Positions 24,435-32,595 of a stretch of 64,000 nucleotides of DNA are shown here, in pieces. The translations under genes were made by a program, and so were the position numbers. A model generated the notes under the pieces. That model was not told the origin of the DNA and searched no databases. It saw only the letters and a program-made list of their open reading frames with translations. Source of the stretch: Leucobacter allii (GTDB lineage: Bacteria > Actinomycetota > Actinomycetes > Actinomycetales > Microbacteriaceae); contig NZ_CP095045.1 in assembly GCF_022919155.1 (NCBI RefSeq), positions 3,410,001 to 3,474,000 on the forward strand, written 5' to 3'. Position 1 is the first letter of the stretch; every line of letters starts with the position of its first letter.

Positions 24435-25457
24435 ATGACGCAGCAGCCCATCCGCTTCGGACTCATCGGCACCGGCCGCATCGGCCAGGTGCACGCCGCC
24501 AGCATCGCCGCCTCCCCGAACGCCGCCCTCGCCTGGGTCGCCGACCCCTTCGTCGACGGTGCGAACGCCCTCGCCGAGCGGTACGGCGCGACCGCGACCG
24601 CCGACGCGACGGAGCTCATCGCCGCGGGTACCGGCGCCGCGCCGCAGATCGACGCCGTGCTCATCGCCTCGCCGACGCCCACCCACGTCGACCTCATCGA
24701 GGCCTCGGTGCGCGCGGGCCTCCCCGTGCTGTGCGAGAAGCCCATCGATCTCGACATCGCGCGCGTCGACGCGCTGCGCCCGCTCGTCGCCGAGCTCGGC
24801 GTGCCGGTCGCGCTCGGCTTCAACCGCCGCTTCGATCCGAACCACGCCTCGGCCCGCGCGCGGGTGGCCGCCGGCGAGATCGGGGCGCTCGAGCAGCTCA
24901 TCATCATCAGCCGCGATCCGGCGGCTCCGCCCGCCGACTACATCGCGGTCTCGGGCGGGATCTTCCGCGATATGACCATCCACGACTTCGATATGGCGCG
25001 GTTCTTCGCCCCCGATATCGTCTCGGTCAGCGCCACCGGCACGCGCGCCTTCGATCCCGGGGCCCGCGAGCACGGCGACTTCGACACCGCGGTCGTGACC
25101 CTCGAGACCTCCGCCGGCGCCGTCATCACCATCGTGAACTCTCGGCACAGCGCCGTGGGCTACGATCAGCGGATCGAGGCCTTCGGCTCGGGCGGCATGC
25201 TGCAGGTGGGCAATCCGCTCTCGAACACCGTCTCGGTCTCCACGGCCGCCGCCGTCGAGGCGCGTCCGGCCTACCCCGAGTTCTTCCTCGAGCGCTACGC
25301 CGCGGCGTACGCGGCCGAACTCGAGGAGTTCGTGAAGCTCGCGCGCGGCGAGGCCTCGACGAGCCCGACGTTCGAGGACGGCCGCGCCGCGCTCGTCCTC
25401 GCCGATGCCGCCCAGCGATCGGCGGTCGAGGGCGTCGCGGTCGCGGTCGCGCTGTGA
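24435..25457 (+). CDS. iolG: Inositol 2-dehydrogenase (second IolG)
   Basis: A 340-residue Gfo/Idh/MocA protein. The Rossmann motif GTGRIGQVHA is at about residues 12-21, the CEKPIDLD motif with the catalytic lysine at about 99-106, and the active-site DMTIHDFDMARFF segment (Asp and His) near 180. GFNRRFDPNH is typical of myo-inositol 2-dehydrogenases. It is preceded by an IolR-like operator and overlaps the next gene by 4 bases (GTGA). With the IolG at 12323 it gives this locus two inositol dehydrogenases of the same subgroup. Confidence 0.88.
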   Translation: MTQQPIRFGLIGTGRIGQVHAASIAASPNAALAWVADPFVDGANALAERYGATATADATELIAAGTGAAPQIDAVLIASPTPTHVDLIEASVRAGLPVLCEKPIDLDIARVDALRPLVAELGVPVALGFNRRFDPNHASARARVAAGEIGALEQLIIISRDPAAPPADYIAVSGGIFRDMTIHDFDMARFFAPDIVSVSATGTRAFDPGAREHGDFDTAVVTLETSAGAVITIVNSRHSAVGYDQRIEAFGSGGMLQVGNPLSNTVSVSTAAAVEARPAYPEFFLERYAAAYAAELEEFVKLARGEASTSPTFEDGRAALVLADAAQRSAVEGVAVAVAL

Positions 25458-26251
25458 GCGCCGGATCTCGCGCACGGCTCGCCGCCTGCGCAGAGATGCT
25501 CTTCCTCGAGCTGCCGTTCGAGGAGCGGGTGCGCCGCATCCACGAGCGCGGCTTCCTCGTGGAGATCTGGGACTGGAGTGCGAAGGATCTCCCCGCGCTC
25601 GCGGCGACCGGCGCCGAGTTCTCCTCGATGACCGGCTACCTCCGCGGCGATCTCACCAGCACGGAGGGGCGCGCCGCGCTCCTCTCCACCGCCCGCGAGT
25701 CGCTCGCGGCCGCGGAGATCCTCGATGCGCCGCGGCTGAACCTGCACGGCACGGGCCTCGGCGAGGGCGGGATCCCCGTCGCGCCGCACCCCGTGGTGTC
25801 CGGCGCCGACTGGCTGCACGCCGCCGAGACGCTCCGGCAGATCGCGGAGCTCGGAGCCGCGGCGGGGTGCACCTTCGTGCTCGAGAATCTCAACACCGCG
25901 GTGGACCACCCGGGCACCCCGTTCGCCCGCGCGGCCGACACGCTCGCGCTCGTGCGCGCCGTCGATCACCCCGCGCTGCGGCTCAACCTCGACCTCTACC
26001 ACGCGCAGATCGGCGAGGGGAATCTCATCGCGCTCGTGACCGAGGCGCTGCCGTGGATCGGCGAGATCCAGGTCGCCGACGTGCCGGGACGGTGCGAGCC
26101 CGGCACGGGGGAGATCCGCTACGAGGCCGTCGCGCGGGCGCTGCGCGAGCTCGGCTACGCCGGCGTCGTCGGCATGGAGGCCTGGGCGAGCGGTGATTCC
26201 GATGCCGCCCTCGACGCCTTCGCCGCGGCCTTCGCCGACATCCCAGCGTAG
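25454..26251 (+). CDS. TIM-barrel isomerase (hydroxypyruvate isomerase-like)
   Basis: A 265-residue xylose-isomerase-like TIM barrel with a GTG start overlapping the dehydrogenase stop (GTGA). Conserved metal-ligand segments are CTFVLENLNTAVDHPG (Glu), NLDLYHAQIGEGN (Asp/His), IQVADVPGRCEPGTGEI (Asp) and GMEAWASGD (Glu), the arrangement seen in hydroxypyruvate isomerases and in some inosose or keto-sugar isomerases. A role in inositol-derived ketose conversion is inferred from the translational coupling to IolG and the shared IolR-like operator. It replaces a strict iolI in this locus. Confidence 0.8.
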   Translation: MSAGSRARLAACAEMLFLELPFEERVRRIHERGFLVEIWDWSAKDLPALAATGAEFSSMTGYLRGDLTSTEGRAALLSTARESLAAAEILDAPRLNLHGTGLGEGGIPVAPHPVVSGADWLHAAETLRQIAELGAAAGCTFVLENLNTAVDHPGTPFARAADTLALVRAVDHPALRLNLDLYHAQIGEGNLIALVTEALPWIGEIQVADVPGRCEPGTGEIRYEAVARALRELGYAGVVGMEAWASGDSDAALDAFAAAFADIPA

Positions 26252-26606
26252 TGGCGTAGCGGCGGAGCAGCGGGCGTTCGCGCGGGTACGCCCGGTGCGC
26301 CCTCCGCGCGGGCCCGCCCGATGCGCCCTCCGCGCTGGTCTGCCCGATCCGCGTTGGTCCGCCCCAGGCGCGCTCCGCGCTCTCTGCTGCTGCCCGCTCC
26401 CGGCGCCTGTCCGCGACCCCGGTCCTTCGCCCTCCCCACCAGACCTCCGCGCCCGGCGCGCGCCGCGGAATTCACGCGAAGCGGGGCCACTCGGCCGGAT
26501 GACCCCGCTTCGCGTGATTCCTGCGCGGTTGCGACCCGTGCAGGGGTGGGCTGCAGGGATGGGACGCAGAGCCCGGGGAGGGATGCGGTGCCTCTAGACT
26601 CGGGGC
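26252..26606. other. Non-coding interval with a 26-base tandem repeat
   Basis: TGCGCCCTCCGCGC recurs at 26296 and 26322, within a degenerate 26-base repeat covering roughly 26270-26370. A palindromic element follows at 26467-26521. A TAGACT -10 box for the small gene at 26607 lies at 26595-26600. No other gene is convincing. Confidence 0.6.
26467..26521. repeat. GGAATTCACGCG palindromic element, copy A
   Basis: GGAATTCACGCGAAGCGGGG pairs with CCCCGCTTCGCGTGATTCC across a 16-nt loop, with one bulged T. The left arm is shared with copies at 26789 and 56742. Confidence 0.75.
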
Positions 26607-26768
26607 ATGAATGAGGATCGCGGCCGCACGATCGCCCGGATCGTCGTCTTCGCGATGCTCGTCGTCGGAGCCGGTGCCGCCCTCTGGCTGTTCACGCAGG
26701 AGGGCACCGACCTCGGCGATCAGGGGATCTTCCAGTTCTTCTCGGATCCGACGGCGCCGTCGGGATGA
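26607..26768 (+). CDS. 53-residue single-pass membrane protein
   Basis: The reading frame starts ATG at 26607 and stops TGA at 26766-26768. It encodes a short basic head (MNEDRGRTIAR), one membrane helix (about residues 12-29, IVVFAMLVVGAGAALWLF) and a tail TQEGTDLGDQGIFQFFSD rich in acidic and aromatic residues. A TAGACT -10 box seven bases upstream of the ATG would make the mRNA leaderless. Hairpins flank it on both sides. Function unknown; the composition is that of a real protein rather than of a shadow frame. Confidence 0.65.
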   Translation: MNEDRGRTIARIVVFAMLVVGAGAALWLFTQEGTDLGDQGIFQFFSDPTAPSG

Positions 26769-26770
26769 GC

Positions 26771-26789
26771 CCGGTTCGAAGCGAACCGG
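26771..26789 (+). terminator. Hairpin after the 53-residue gene
   Basis: CCGGTTCG, AAG loop, CGAACCGG: a perfect 8-bp stem two bases after the stop codon. It abuts the second palindromic element. Confidence 0.5.
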
Positions 26790-26842
26790 AATTCACGCGT
26801 CTTGCGCTGGAACGCGCGCGTGAGCCCGCAACGCGTGAATTC
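26789..26842. repeat. GGAATTCACGCG palindromic element, copy B
   Basis: GAATTCACGCGT pairs perfectly with ACGCGTGAATTC (26831-26842) across a 30-nt spacer. It shares its arm ends with copies A and C, while the spacer differs. Confidence 0.75.
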
Positions 26843-27092
26843 TGCGAGGGCCGAGGGCGAGGGCACGGGGCCGTGGACCGGGCGCAAGGGCCGAAGGCGC
26901 GGCGCTGAGCGCGAAGGTGCGGCGCTGAGCGCGGAGGGATTGGCGCCGCGGGCGAAGGGCGTGGCGCCGGGGGCCGGTGCCGGCCGAGTCCGAGGCCGCC
27001 GACCGTCGGCATCCGGGCCGCATGTGGACCGGTCCAGCCCTAGGATAGGGGGCGGGACAGCGGCCGGGCCGCGGCGATGAAGGCGGGTGGCG
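26843..27092 (+). other. Intergenic region before the second LacI gene
   Basis: The 250-base region contains repeats of GGCGCNGCGGGCGAAGG type around 26890-26960 but no recognised gene, operator or terminator. A plausible -10 box, TAGGAT, lies at about 27042-27047. Confidence 0.4.
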
Positions 27093-28229
27093 ATGGCGGA
27101 GTACGACGAGAGCGGGGCTGCGGCCCCCGTCGCGCCGGGCCGTCCCCCCACCATCCGCGATGTCGCGCGCGAGGCGGGCGTCTCGAAGTCGCTCGTCTCC
27201 CTCGTCTTCAACGGCGGTGAGAACGTCAGCGAGGAGCGGCGGCTGCGCGTGCTGCACGCCGCCGATCGCCTCGGCTACCGACCGAATCTCGTCGCCCAGT
27301 CCCTCTCCTCGGGCCGTCGCGATCTCGTCGCGATCTTCGTCTCCAACCTCCATAATCCGCTCTTCGCCGAGATCGTCGGCGCGGCGAAGGCGCGCCTCGC
27401 CGAGGCCGGGCAGCGCACCATCATCGTGAGCGCCCAGGTCGACGACGGCAGCGGCTCGCCGGTGCTCGACCGCGACAACCTCGCCGTGCTCCGGGATCTG
27501 CGCCCCTCGGGTCTCATCACCGTCGGCACGATCCCCGAGTTCGCCGAACTCGCGGATCTCACGGCGGTCATCCCGACGGTCGTGGCGAGCGCGATCGATG
27601 CGACGGGTGACGTCACGGCGACCATCCGCAGCGACGACGAGGCCGGGATCGACCTCGTGGTGGCTCACCTCGCCGCGCAGGGGGTGCGCCGCATCGCCTT
27701 CGTCGGCGGCGAGGGCGGCACGGTCTCGGCCTCCCGCGCGGCAGCCTTCCGATCCGCGGTCGCGCGTCGCGGCATCGCCGGCGCCGTCCAGAGCGCGGTT
27801 GCCCCCTGCAGCACCGACGACAGCGCGGAAAGCGCCATGGCCATCGCCGACGCCGACGAGCGCGCCGCTGCCCGGGCGTGGGTCGAGGCCGCAGACTTCA
27901 CCGAGGAGGCGGCGTCGCGCGCCGTGCGGCGCCTCATCGCCGAGGATCGCGTGCCCGATGCGATCGTCACGGGCAACGACCTCACCGCGATCGGCGTGAT
28001 CACGGCGCTCGAGGAGGCGGGAATCCGGGTGCCGGAGGACTGCAGGGTCGCGGGCTACGACGACACGAGCCTCTCCGCGATCCCGCGCATCTCCCTGACG
28101 AGCGTCGACCCCGGCAACCGGCGGATCGGCCGTGAGGCGGCTGCGGCGCTGCTCGCGGCGATCGCGGACGGCACCCGGCTCGGTGAGGTGCTCATCCCGC
28201 CGAGCCTCGTCGTGCGCGACTCCGCGTAG
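27093..28229 (+). CDS. LacI-family transcriptional regulator
   Basis: A 378-residue regulator with a short N-terminal extension before the helix-turn-helix TIRDVAREAGVSKSLVSLVF (about residues 20-39), then an effector domain with FVSNLHNPLFAEIVGAA, GVRRIAFVGGEGG, VTGNDLTAIGVI and AGYDDTSLSAIPRISLTSVD. ATG 27093 is used; a GTG two codons earlier (27087) is an equal alternative. It sits at the end of the inositol region, but no palindromic operator of LacI type was found next to it, so its target is unknown. Confidence 0.88.
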   Translation: MAEYDESGAAAPVAPGRPPTIRDVAREAGVSKSLVSLVFNGGENVSEERRLRVLHAADRLGYRPNLVAQSLSSGRRDLVAIFVSNLHNPLFAEIVGAAKARLAEAGQRTIIVSAQVDDGSGSPVLDRDNLAVLRDLRPSGLITVGTIPEFAELADLTAVIPTVVASAIDATGDVTATIRSDDEAGIDLVVAHLAAQGVRRIAFVGGEGGTVSASRAAAFRSAVARRGIAGAVQSAVAPCSTDDSAESAMAIADADERAAARAWVEAADFTEEAASRAVRRLIAEDRVPDAIVTGNDLTAIGVITALEEAGIRVPEDCRVAGYDDTSLSAIPRISLTSVDPGNRRIGREAAAALLAAIADGTRLGEVLIPPSLVVRDSA

Positions 28230-28294
28230 GGCGCGCTCCGCCGGACCACTGGCACGCTCGTGCGTCCGGGTGCCCGTCCGCCCCTGTCTCCGTG

Positions 28295-28373
28295 CGAAAC
28301 CCTACGGTCCGCGCGACACCCTACGAAACGCGAAGCGAGGTTCGTAGGGTGTCGATGACTTCCGAGGGTTTCG
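28295..28373. repeat. Nested double palindrome
   Basis: Outer arms CGAAACCCT (28295-28303) and AGGGTTTCG (28365-28373) enclose a 14-bp perfect inner stem, CGACACCCTACGAA (28314-28327) with TTCGTAGGGTGTCG (28341-28354). It lies between the LacI gene and the promoter of the monooxygenase (TACGCT at 28448-28453) and may act as terminator for the former. Confidence 0.65.
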
Positions 28374-28482
28374 GTGCCGGGTCCAGCCGACGGCCCCGGG
28401 CGGGGCGGAATGTGACGCCCCGGTTTGGGGTTCGGGCGCGCGCTTCCTACGCTGAGCATCACCCACCCGGAAGGAGCGCCCC

Positions 28483-29511
28483 ATGAGCACCCCCCGACGC
28501 ACGCTTCGGCACCTCGGCTTCATCCACCTCGTCCCCTTCGACGGCGAGGCGCCCGCGAGCGGCTTCCGCGACGCGATCGAGCTCTTCCGCTACGCCGAGC
28601 AGCTCGGTCTCGACAGCGGCTGGGTCCGCACGCGCCACCTGCAGCGCGGCCTCCCCTCGCCCGCGGTGCTCTTCGGCGCGCTCGCCGAGGCGACGGAGCG
28701 GATCGCGCTCGGGACGGCCGTGATCCCGGTCGGACACGAGAACCCGTTCCGACTCGCCGAGGATCTCGCGACCGCGGACGTCCTCTCCGGCGGCCGGGTG
28801 CGCGCCGGGCTGAGCGTGCACCCGCCCGGCTACGGCGACGACGCCGTGAATGATCTCGTGCACGACGCCGGCTGGCGCGCGGAGGACTACGGCTACGGGC
28901 GCATCGAGCGGCTGCGCTCCTTCCTCGCGGGCGATCCGCTGCGCGAGGTGCCCGAGTATCGCGGCATCGGCGGCGACATCGACTCCGCCCGCGTCGAGCC
29001 GCACAGCCCCGGGCTCGCCGATCGGCTCTGGTACGGCGGGGGCTCCCTCCGCTCCGCCGCGTGGGCGGGCGCCGCGGACCTCAACTGGCTCGTGAGCAAC
29101 ATCAGCTCGACTGAGAACGGGATCGCCGACTTCGCCCTCGCGCAGCGCGCGCAGATCGACGCGTTCCGCGCGGCCAGCCCGCGGGGCGAGGCGGCGCGCG
29201 CCACGGTCGCCCGGGTGATCGTGCCGACCGACGGCGCCACCGATGCGCAGCGGGCGAAGTACCGCGACTACGCGGAGGCGCGCACGCCGCGCACGCAGCG
29301 GGTCCACGGGAAGAACACGATCATCGCCCGCGACGTGCTCGGCTCGCTCGACGAGATCGTCGCGCACATCGAGGACGACGCCGCCTTCCGCGCCGCCGAC
29401 GACTACCTCTTCGAGCTCCCCTTCGAGTTCGAGCTGGCGGACTGGAAGCACATCCTGCACGAGCTCGCGACCCGGATCGGGCCGGCACTGGGCTGGCGCC
29501 CCGCCCGCTGA
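28483..29511 (+). CDS. Luciferase-like FMN-dependent monooxygenase
   Basis: A 342-residue TIM-barrel protein of the bacterial-luciferase (LLM) superfamily, using reduced flavin. The N-terminal FIHLVPFDGEAPASGFRDAIELFRYAEQLGLDSGWVRTRH block, the AEATERIALGTAVIPVGHENPFRLAEDLATADVLSGGRV core and YGGGSLRSAAWAGAADLNW are typical of this subgroup. The substrate is unknown; no flavin reductase is adjacent. The start has a GGAAGGAG ribosome site. The neighbouring SDR-like gene may be cotranscribed. Confidence 0.85.
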   Translation: MSTPRRTLRHLGFIHLVPFDGEAPASGFRDAIELFRYAEQLGLDSGWVRTRHLQRGLPSPAVLFGALAEATERIALGTAVIPVGHENPFRLAEDLATADVLSGGRVRAGLSVHPPGYGDDAVNDLVHDAGWRAEDYGYGRIERLRSFLAGDPLREVPEYRGIGGDIDSARVEPHSPGLADRLWYGGGSLRSAAWAGAADLNWLVSNISSTENGIADFALAQRAQIDAFRAASPRGEAARATVARVIVPTDGATDAQRAKYRDYAEARTPRTQRVHGKNTIIARDVLGSLDEIVAHIEDDAAFRAADDYLFELPFEFELADWKHILHELATRIGPALGWRPAR

Positions 29512-29650
29512 GCTCGTTCGGCGGCTCGGGATCTCCGCACACCGGATCGTGCCCGATCCGTGACGGGTCGCGGTCGGAATACCCGCCGCGCCCCCGAGGT
29601 TGTGATGAGGCACGAGCGGTCGGGCGCGAGCCCCGGAGGGAAGGACGAAC

Positions 29651-30301
29651 ATGGCGCGGATCACAGTTCTGGGCGGCAGCGGCTACGCGGGCGGCGCGGT
29701 CGTCGCCGAGGCGCGCAAGCGCGGGCACGAGGTCGTCGCGCTCAGCCGCACGCTCCCGGCAGCGCCGGTCGATGGCGTGCGCTACCTCGCGGGCTCGGCG
29801 CTCGATGCGTCCGTGCTCGCCGAGGCGATCGACGGCAGCGACGTCGTGCTCTTCGCGCTGTCGCCGCGCGGGGACATGGCCGGGAAGCTCGAGGGCATCG
29901 TCGGCGAGCTGCTCGAGCGGATCGTCGGTACCCCGACCCGCTTCGGCTACGTCGGCGGCGCCTCGTCGCTGCTCGTGGCCGAGGGCGGCCCGCGGCTGTG
30001 GGACGAGACCGAGGCGCAGATCCCGGAGGACGTCAAGCCCGAGATCGTGACCGGGCTGAACGCGCTCGAGCTGCTGCGGGAGAGCCCGGAGAGCGTCGAC
30101 TGGTTCTACGTCAGCCCGCCCGAGGAGTTCGGCGCGTGGCTGCAGACGCCCTCGACGGGCCGCTACACGCTCGGCGGCGACGTGCTGCTGCGCAACGAGG
30201 CCGGCGTCTCGACGATCTCGGCTGCCGATCTCGCGCTCGCGATCCTCGACGAGATCGAGCAGCCGGCGCACCACCGCGCCCGCTTCACCGCGATCGGCTG
30301 A
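29651..30301 (+). CDS. NAD(P)H-binding atypical SDR protein
   Basis: A 216-residue Rossmann-fold protein of the NmrA/YwnB type. The dinucleotide motif GGSGYAGGAV is at residues 8-17. The canonical SDR YxxxK is absent; the active-site region reads VDWFYVSPPEEFG. Such proteins are reductases or NAD(P)H sensors. The gene follows the monooxygenase by 139 bases with a GGAGGGAAGGA ribosome site. Function beyond cofactor binding is not assigned. Confidence 0.8.
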   Translation: MARITVLGGSGYAGGAVVAEARKRGHEVVALSRTLPAAPVDGVRYLAGSALDASVLAEAIDGSDVVLFALSPRGDMAGKLEGIVGELLERIVGTPTRFGYVGGASSLLVAEGGPRLWDETEAQIPEDVKPEIVTGLNALELLRESPESVDWFYVSPPEEFGAWLQTPSTGRYTLGGDVLLRNEAGVSTISAADLALAILDEIEQPAHHRARFTAIG

Positions 30302-30410
30302 GGCCGGGACCCCGGGGCCCCGGGACCGCCGGTCCGGCGCGACCGGCCCCGCTGCAACACTCGGTCATGCGCCACCGATAACGTCGCCGAATATCTACGA
30401 TAAGAATCAT

Positions 30411-30481
30411 CGCGGCGATCCGGATGGTTCCGGTGAACGGGTCATACCGGTGAGCAGCGGGTTCGAATCCCGCCGTCGCGT
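30411..30481 (+). tRNA. Degenerate tRNA-like element (Met anticodon CAT)
   Basis: A 71-base stretch has a canonical T-arm (GCGGG, TTCGAAT, CCCGC at 30457-30473) and a 7-bp acceptor stem (CGCGGCG 30411-30417 with CGTCGCG 30474-30480, one G-U pair). A short D-arm CCGG-ATGGTT-CCGG has an undersized loop. The anticodon loop would be GTCATAC with CAT, but its stem has a G-G mismatch. It is probably a pseudo-tRNA or tRNA-like element rather than a working tRNA. Confidence 0.4.
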
Positions 30482-30525
30482 CGATCACGCGCCCGACGGC
30501 CGGAGCTGCGGGGAACGGGGGAGCG

Positions 30526-31992
30526 GTGCGCACGGATCGGCCCGCGAGCACCGCCGCCCCCGTCTCCGGGCCCGCCCAGGCCCCTCCGGTCCCTCCGGCC
30601 GCCCGGGCGGCGCTTCTCGCCTGCGTCGGTGCGGGCTTCGCGACGCTGCTGGACTCCGCCGTGGTGGCCTACACCGCCCCGGCGCTCGGCCGCGGCATCG
30701 CGGAGTCCCCGGCGATCCTGCAGTGGTACCTCGCGGCGTACTCGCTCACCTTCGGGCTCGGGCTCGTGCCCGCCGGTCGGCTCGGCGACGCGTTCGGCCG
30801 CCGCCGTCCGATGCTCGTCGGCCTCCTTCTCTTCCTCCTCGGCGCTCTCGTCTCGGCGCTCGGGCCGAGCGCCGTCACGCTCGTCGCCGGGCGGCTCGTG
30901 CAGGGGCTCGGCGCCGGGGCGATCAGCGCCCAGGTGCTCGGTCTGATCCAGGATCACTTCGGAGGCATCGACCGGATCCGCGCGCTCGGGGCGTACTCCG
31001 CGGCGGGCGCGGCAGCCGCGATCGCGGGGCCGCTGCTCGCCGGCGCAGCCCTCGGGGCGCTGCCCGCGGACGCCGCGTGGCGTGCGGTCCTGCTCCTCCC
31101 GGTGCCGTTCGTCGCGGCGACGATGTGGCTGGTCGCCCGTCGCCTGCCGGCGGAGGCCCCGCTCGCCGGCCGTCCGCGGCCCGCGCTGGATCTGCCGGGG
31201 ATCGGGCTCACCGGAGCCCTCGTGGTGATCGTCACCATCCCCGTCATCGACCCTGGGATCCCCGGGCCCCGGCTCGTCGCCGCGGCGGCGGCGGTCCTGC
31301 TCCTCGCCCTCCTGCTCGTGCTCTGGGAACGGCGGTACGCCCGCACCGGCAGGCTGCCCCTCTTCGCGCCGCCGCTCATGCGGCGGCGCGGGTACCTCCT
31401 CGGCAATCTCGTCGCGCTGCTGTGGTTCGGCGCGGTCCTCGCCGCGGGCACCGTGCTCACCGTCCATCTGCTGCAGGCGCTCGCGGTCCCGCCGCTCGTG
31501 CTCGCGCTCGTCATGCTGCCCGGTGCGTTCGCGCGGCTACTCGCGGCGCGTCTCAGCTCCCGCACGTACGCGCGCGTCGGCCCGCGGATCGTAGCCCTCG
31601 GCATGGCGGCGGAGGGGACGGGCATGCTGCTCACGGCGGGTGCCGCGCTCCTCCTGGCCCCCGTCGCGTTCGTCGCGGTCGCGGCGGTGCTGCAGCTCGT
31701 GCAGGGGGTGTGCAGCGGCCTGTCGGAGCCCTCGATCCGCGCGCTCGTGCTGGCGCACGCCCCGGAGGGGATGGCCGGGGTCGCCGCGTCCTTCCTGCAG
31801 CTCACGCAGCGGCTGGCGGCGACGCTGATGATCGCGCTCGGCACGGGACTGCTGCTGCTCGGCGGGACCGGCGGGGCGGGGCTCGCGCTCGTGCTCGGGA
31901 TCTGCGCGGCGTGCGTCCTCGCGGCGGGCGGGCTGAGCCTGAGCCGGTCCTTCCGCGGGAGCGCGCGGGGTGCTATGCCGCGGCCTCGATGA
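30526..31992 (+). CDS. MFS drug efflux transporter (DHA2-like)
   Basis: A 488-residue transporter with roughly 14 hydrophobic segments. Helix 1 carries FATLLDSAVVAYTAPALGR; the loop motif GRLGDAFGRRRPML follows helix 2; helix 4-5 carries the motif-C-like LGAYSAAGAAAAIAGPLLAG typical of proton antiporters. The start is GTG with a GGGGGAG site. It is convergent with, and overlaps by 20 bases, a TetR gene, a common arrangement for regulated pumps. The drug or metabolite exported is unknown. Confidence 0.85.
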   Translation: MRTDRPASTAAPVSGPAQAPPVPPAARAALLACVGAGFATLLDSAVVAYTAPALGRGIAESPAILQWYLAAYSLTFGLGLVPAGRLGDAFGRRRPMLVGLLLFLLGALVSALGPSAVTLVAGRLVQGLGAGAISAQVLGLIQDHFGGIDRIRALGAYSAAGAAAAIAGPLLAGAALGALPADAAWRAVLLLPVPFVAATMWLVARRLPAEAPLAGRPRPALDLPGIGLTGALVVIVTIPVIDPGIPGPRLVAAAAAVLLLALLLVLWERRYARTGRLPLFAPPLMRRRGYLLGNLVALLWFGAVLAAGTVLTVHLLQALAVPPLVLALVMLPGAFARLLAARLSSRTYARVGPRIVALGMAAEGTGMLLTAGAALLLAPVAFVAVAAVLQLVQGVCSGLSEPSIRALVLAHAPEGMAGVAASFLQLTQRLAATLMIALGTGLLLLGGTGGAGLALVLGICAACVLAAGGLSLSRSFRGSARGAMPRPR

Positions 31993-32557
31993 GCGCGAGG
32001 GCCGTGTCCGCTGCCGCGGCCGCCGCCGCGGCGTCGACGCGGGCGAGCGCGTAGGCGGCGAGGAGCTGCCCGGTGCAGGCGTCTGCGAGGCGCGCGGCGT
32101 CGGGCCCCGGCAAGTCGGGCAGGCAGGCGGCGATGCCGCGGCCGAGGGCGGTGCGGAGCTCCGCGCGGTAGGCGGTGATGATGCCGGCGACCGCGGCGTC
32201 CTCGGCGATCGGGGCGCCGGCGGTGTTCACGAGGAGGCAGCCGCTGCGCGCGGCGGCGGAATCGGGTCGGGCGAGTGCATCGCGGAGGCCCGCGAGGTAC
32301 TCGGCGATCGCTCCGGGCGCGACGGGATCGGCCTGGAGCGGACGCAGCCGCGGGCGGATCACGCCGTCCAGGTAGAGGGCGACCGCGGCGTCGAAGAGAC
32401 CGCGCTTGGATCCGAAGGTGTTGTAGAGGCTCGATCGGCTGAGGCCCGTGGCGAGTTCGATCTCCGGGATGGCAGCGGCCTCGTAGCCGACCCGCCAGAA
32501 CACGTCGAGCGCCGCGCGCACGACGGTGTCGCGATCGAAGGACGCGGTGCGGGCCAT
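31973..32557 (-). CDS. TetR/AcrR-family repressor
   Basis: A 194-residue regulator. The N-terminal domain FDRDTVVRAALDVFWRVGYEAAAIPEIELATGLSRSSLYNTFGSKRGLFDAAV (about residues 7-59) is the standard TetR helix-turn-helix, followed by an alanine-rich helical effector domain with a conserved SGCLLVNTAGA segment. It is divergent from the MDR reductase at 32638; two palindromic sites lie between them. Regulation of the reductase and of itself is therefore likely, with control of the convergent pump possible. Confidence 0.88.
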   Translation of the reverse strand: MARTASFDRDTVVRAALDVFWRVGYEAAAIPEIELATGLSRSSLYNTFGSKRGLFDAAVALYLDGVIRPRLRPLQADPVAPGAIAEYLAGLRDALARPDSAAARSGCLLVNTAGAPIAEDAAVAGIITAYRAELRTALGRGIAACLPDLPGPDAARLADACTGQLLAAYALARVDAAAAAAAADTALALIEAAA

Positions 32558-32571
32558 GGAGCCGCCTTTCG

Positions 32572-32585
32572 GGAATGGTCATTCC
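32572..32585. promoter_or_regulatory. TetR operator, site 1
   Basis: GGAATGGTCATTCC, a perfect dyad 15 bases upstream of the TetR start. It shares the GGAANG..CNTTCC frame with site 2. Confidence 0.6.
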
Positions 32586-32595
32586 AGTATATATT

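Noticed and set aside
24731..25453. N-terminal extension of the TIM-barrel gene at 25454 (506-codon frame)
   Set aside because: The extra part is a shadow of iolG2; the GTG at 25454 with a GTGA overlap gives the proper family length.
26467..26842. Insertion-sequence terminal repeats around the 53-residue gene
   Set aside because: The palindromes are each self-complementary rather than inverted copies at two ends, no transposase is present, and no target duplication was seen.
30301..30410. Small gene between the SDR-like gene and the MFS gene
   Set aside because: Open frames there are short, lack ribosome sites and codon bias, and overlap hairpins and the tRNA-like element.
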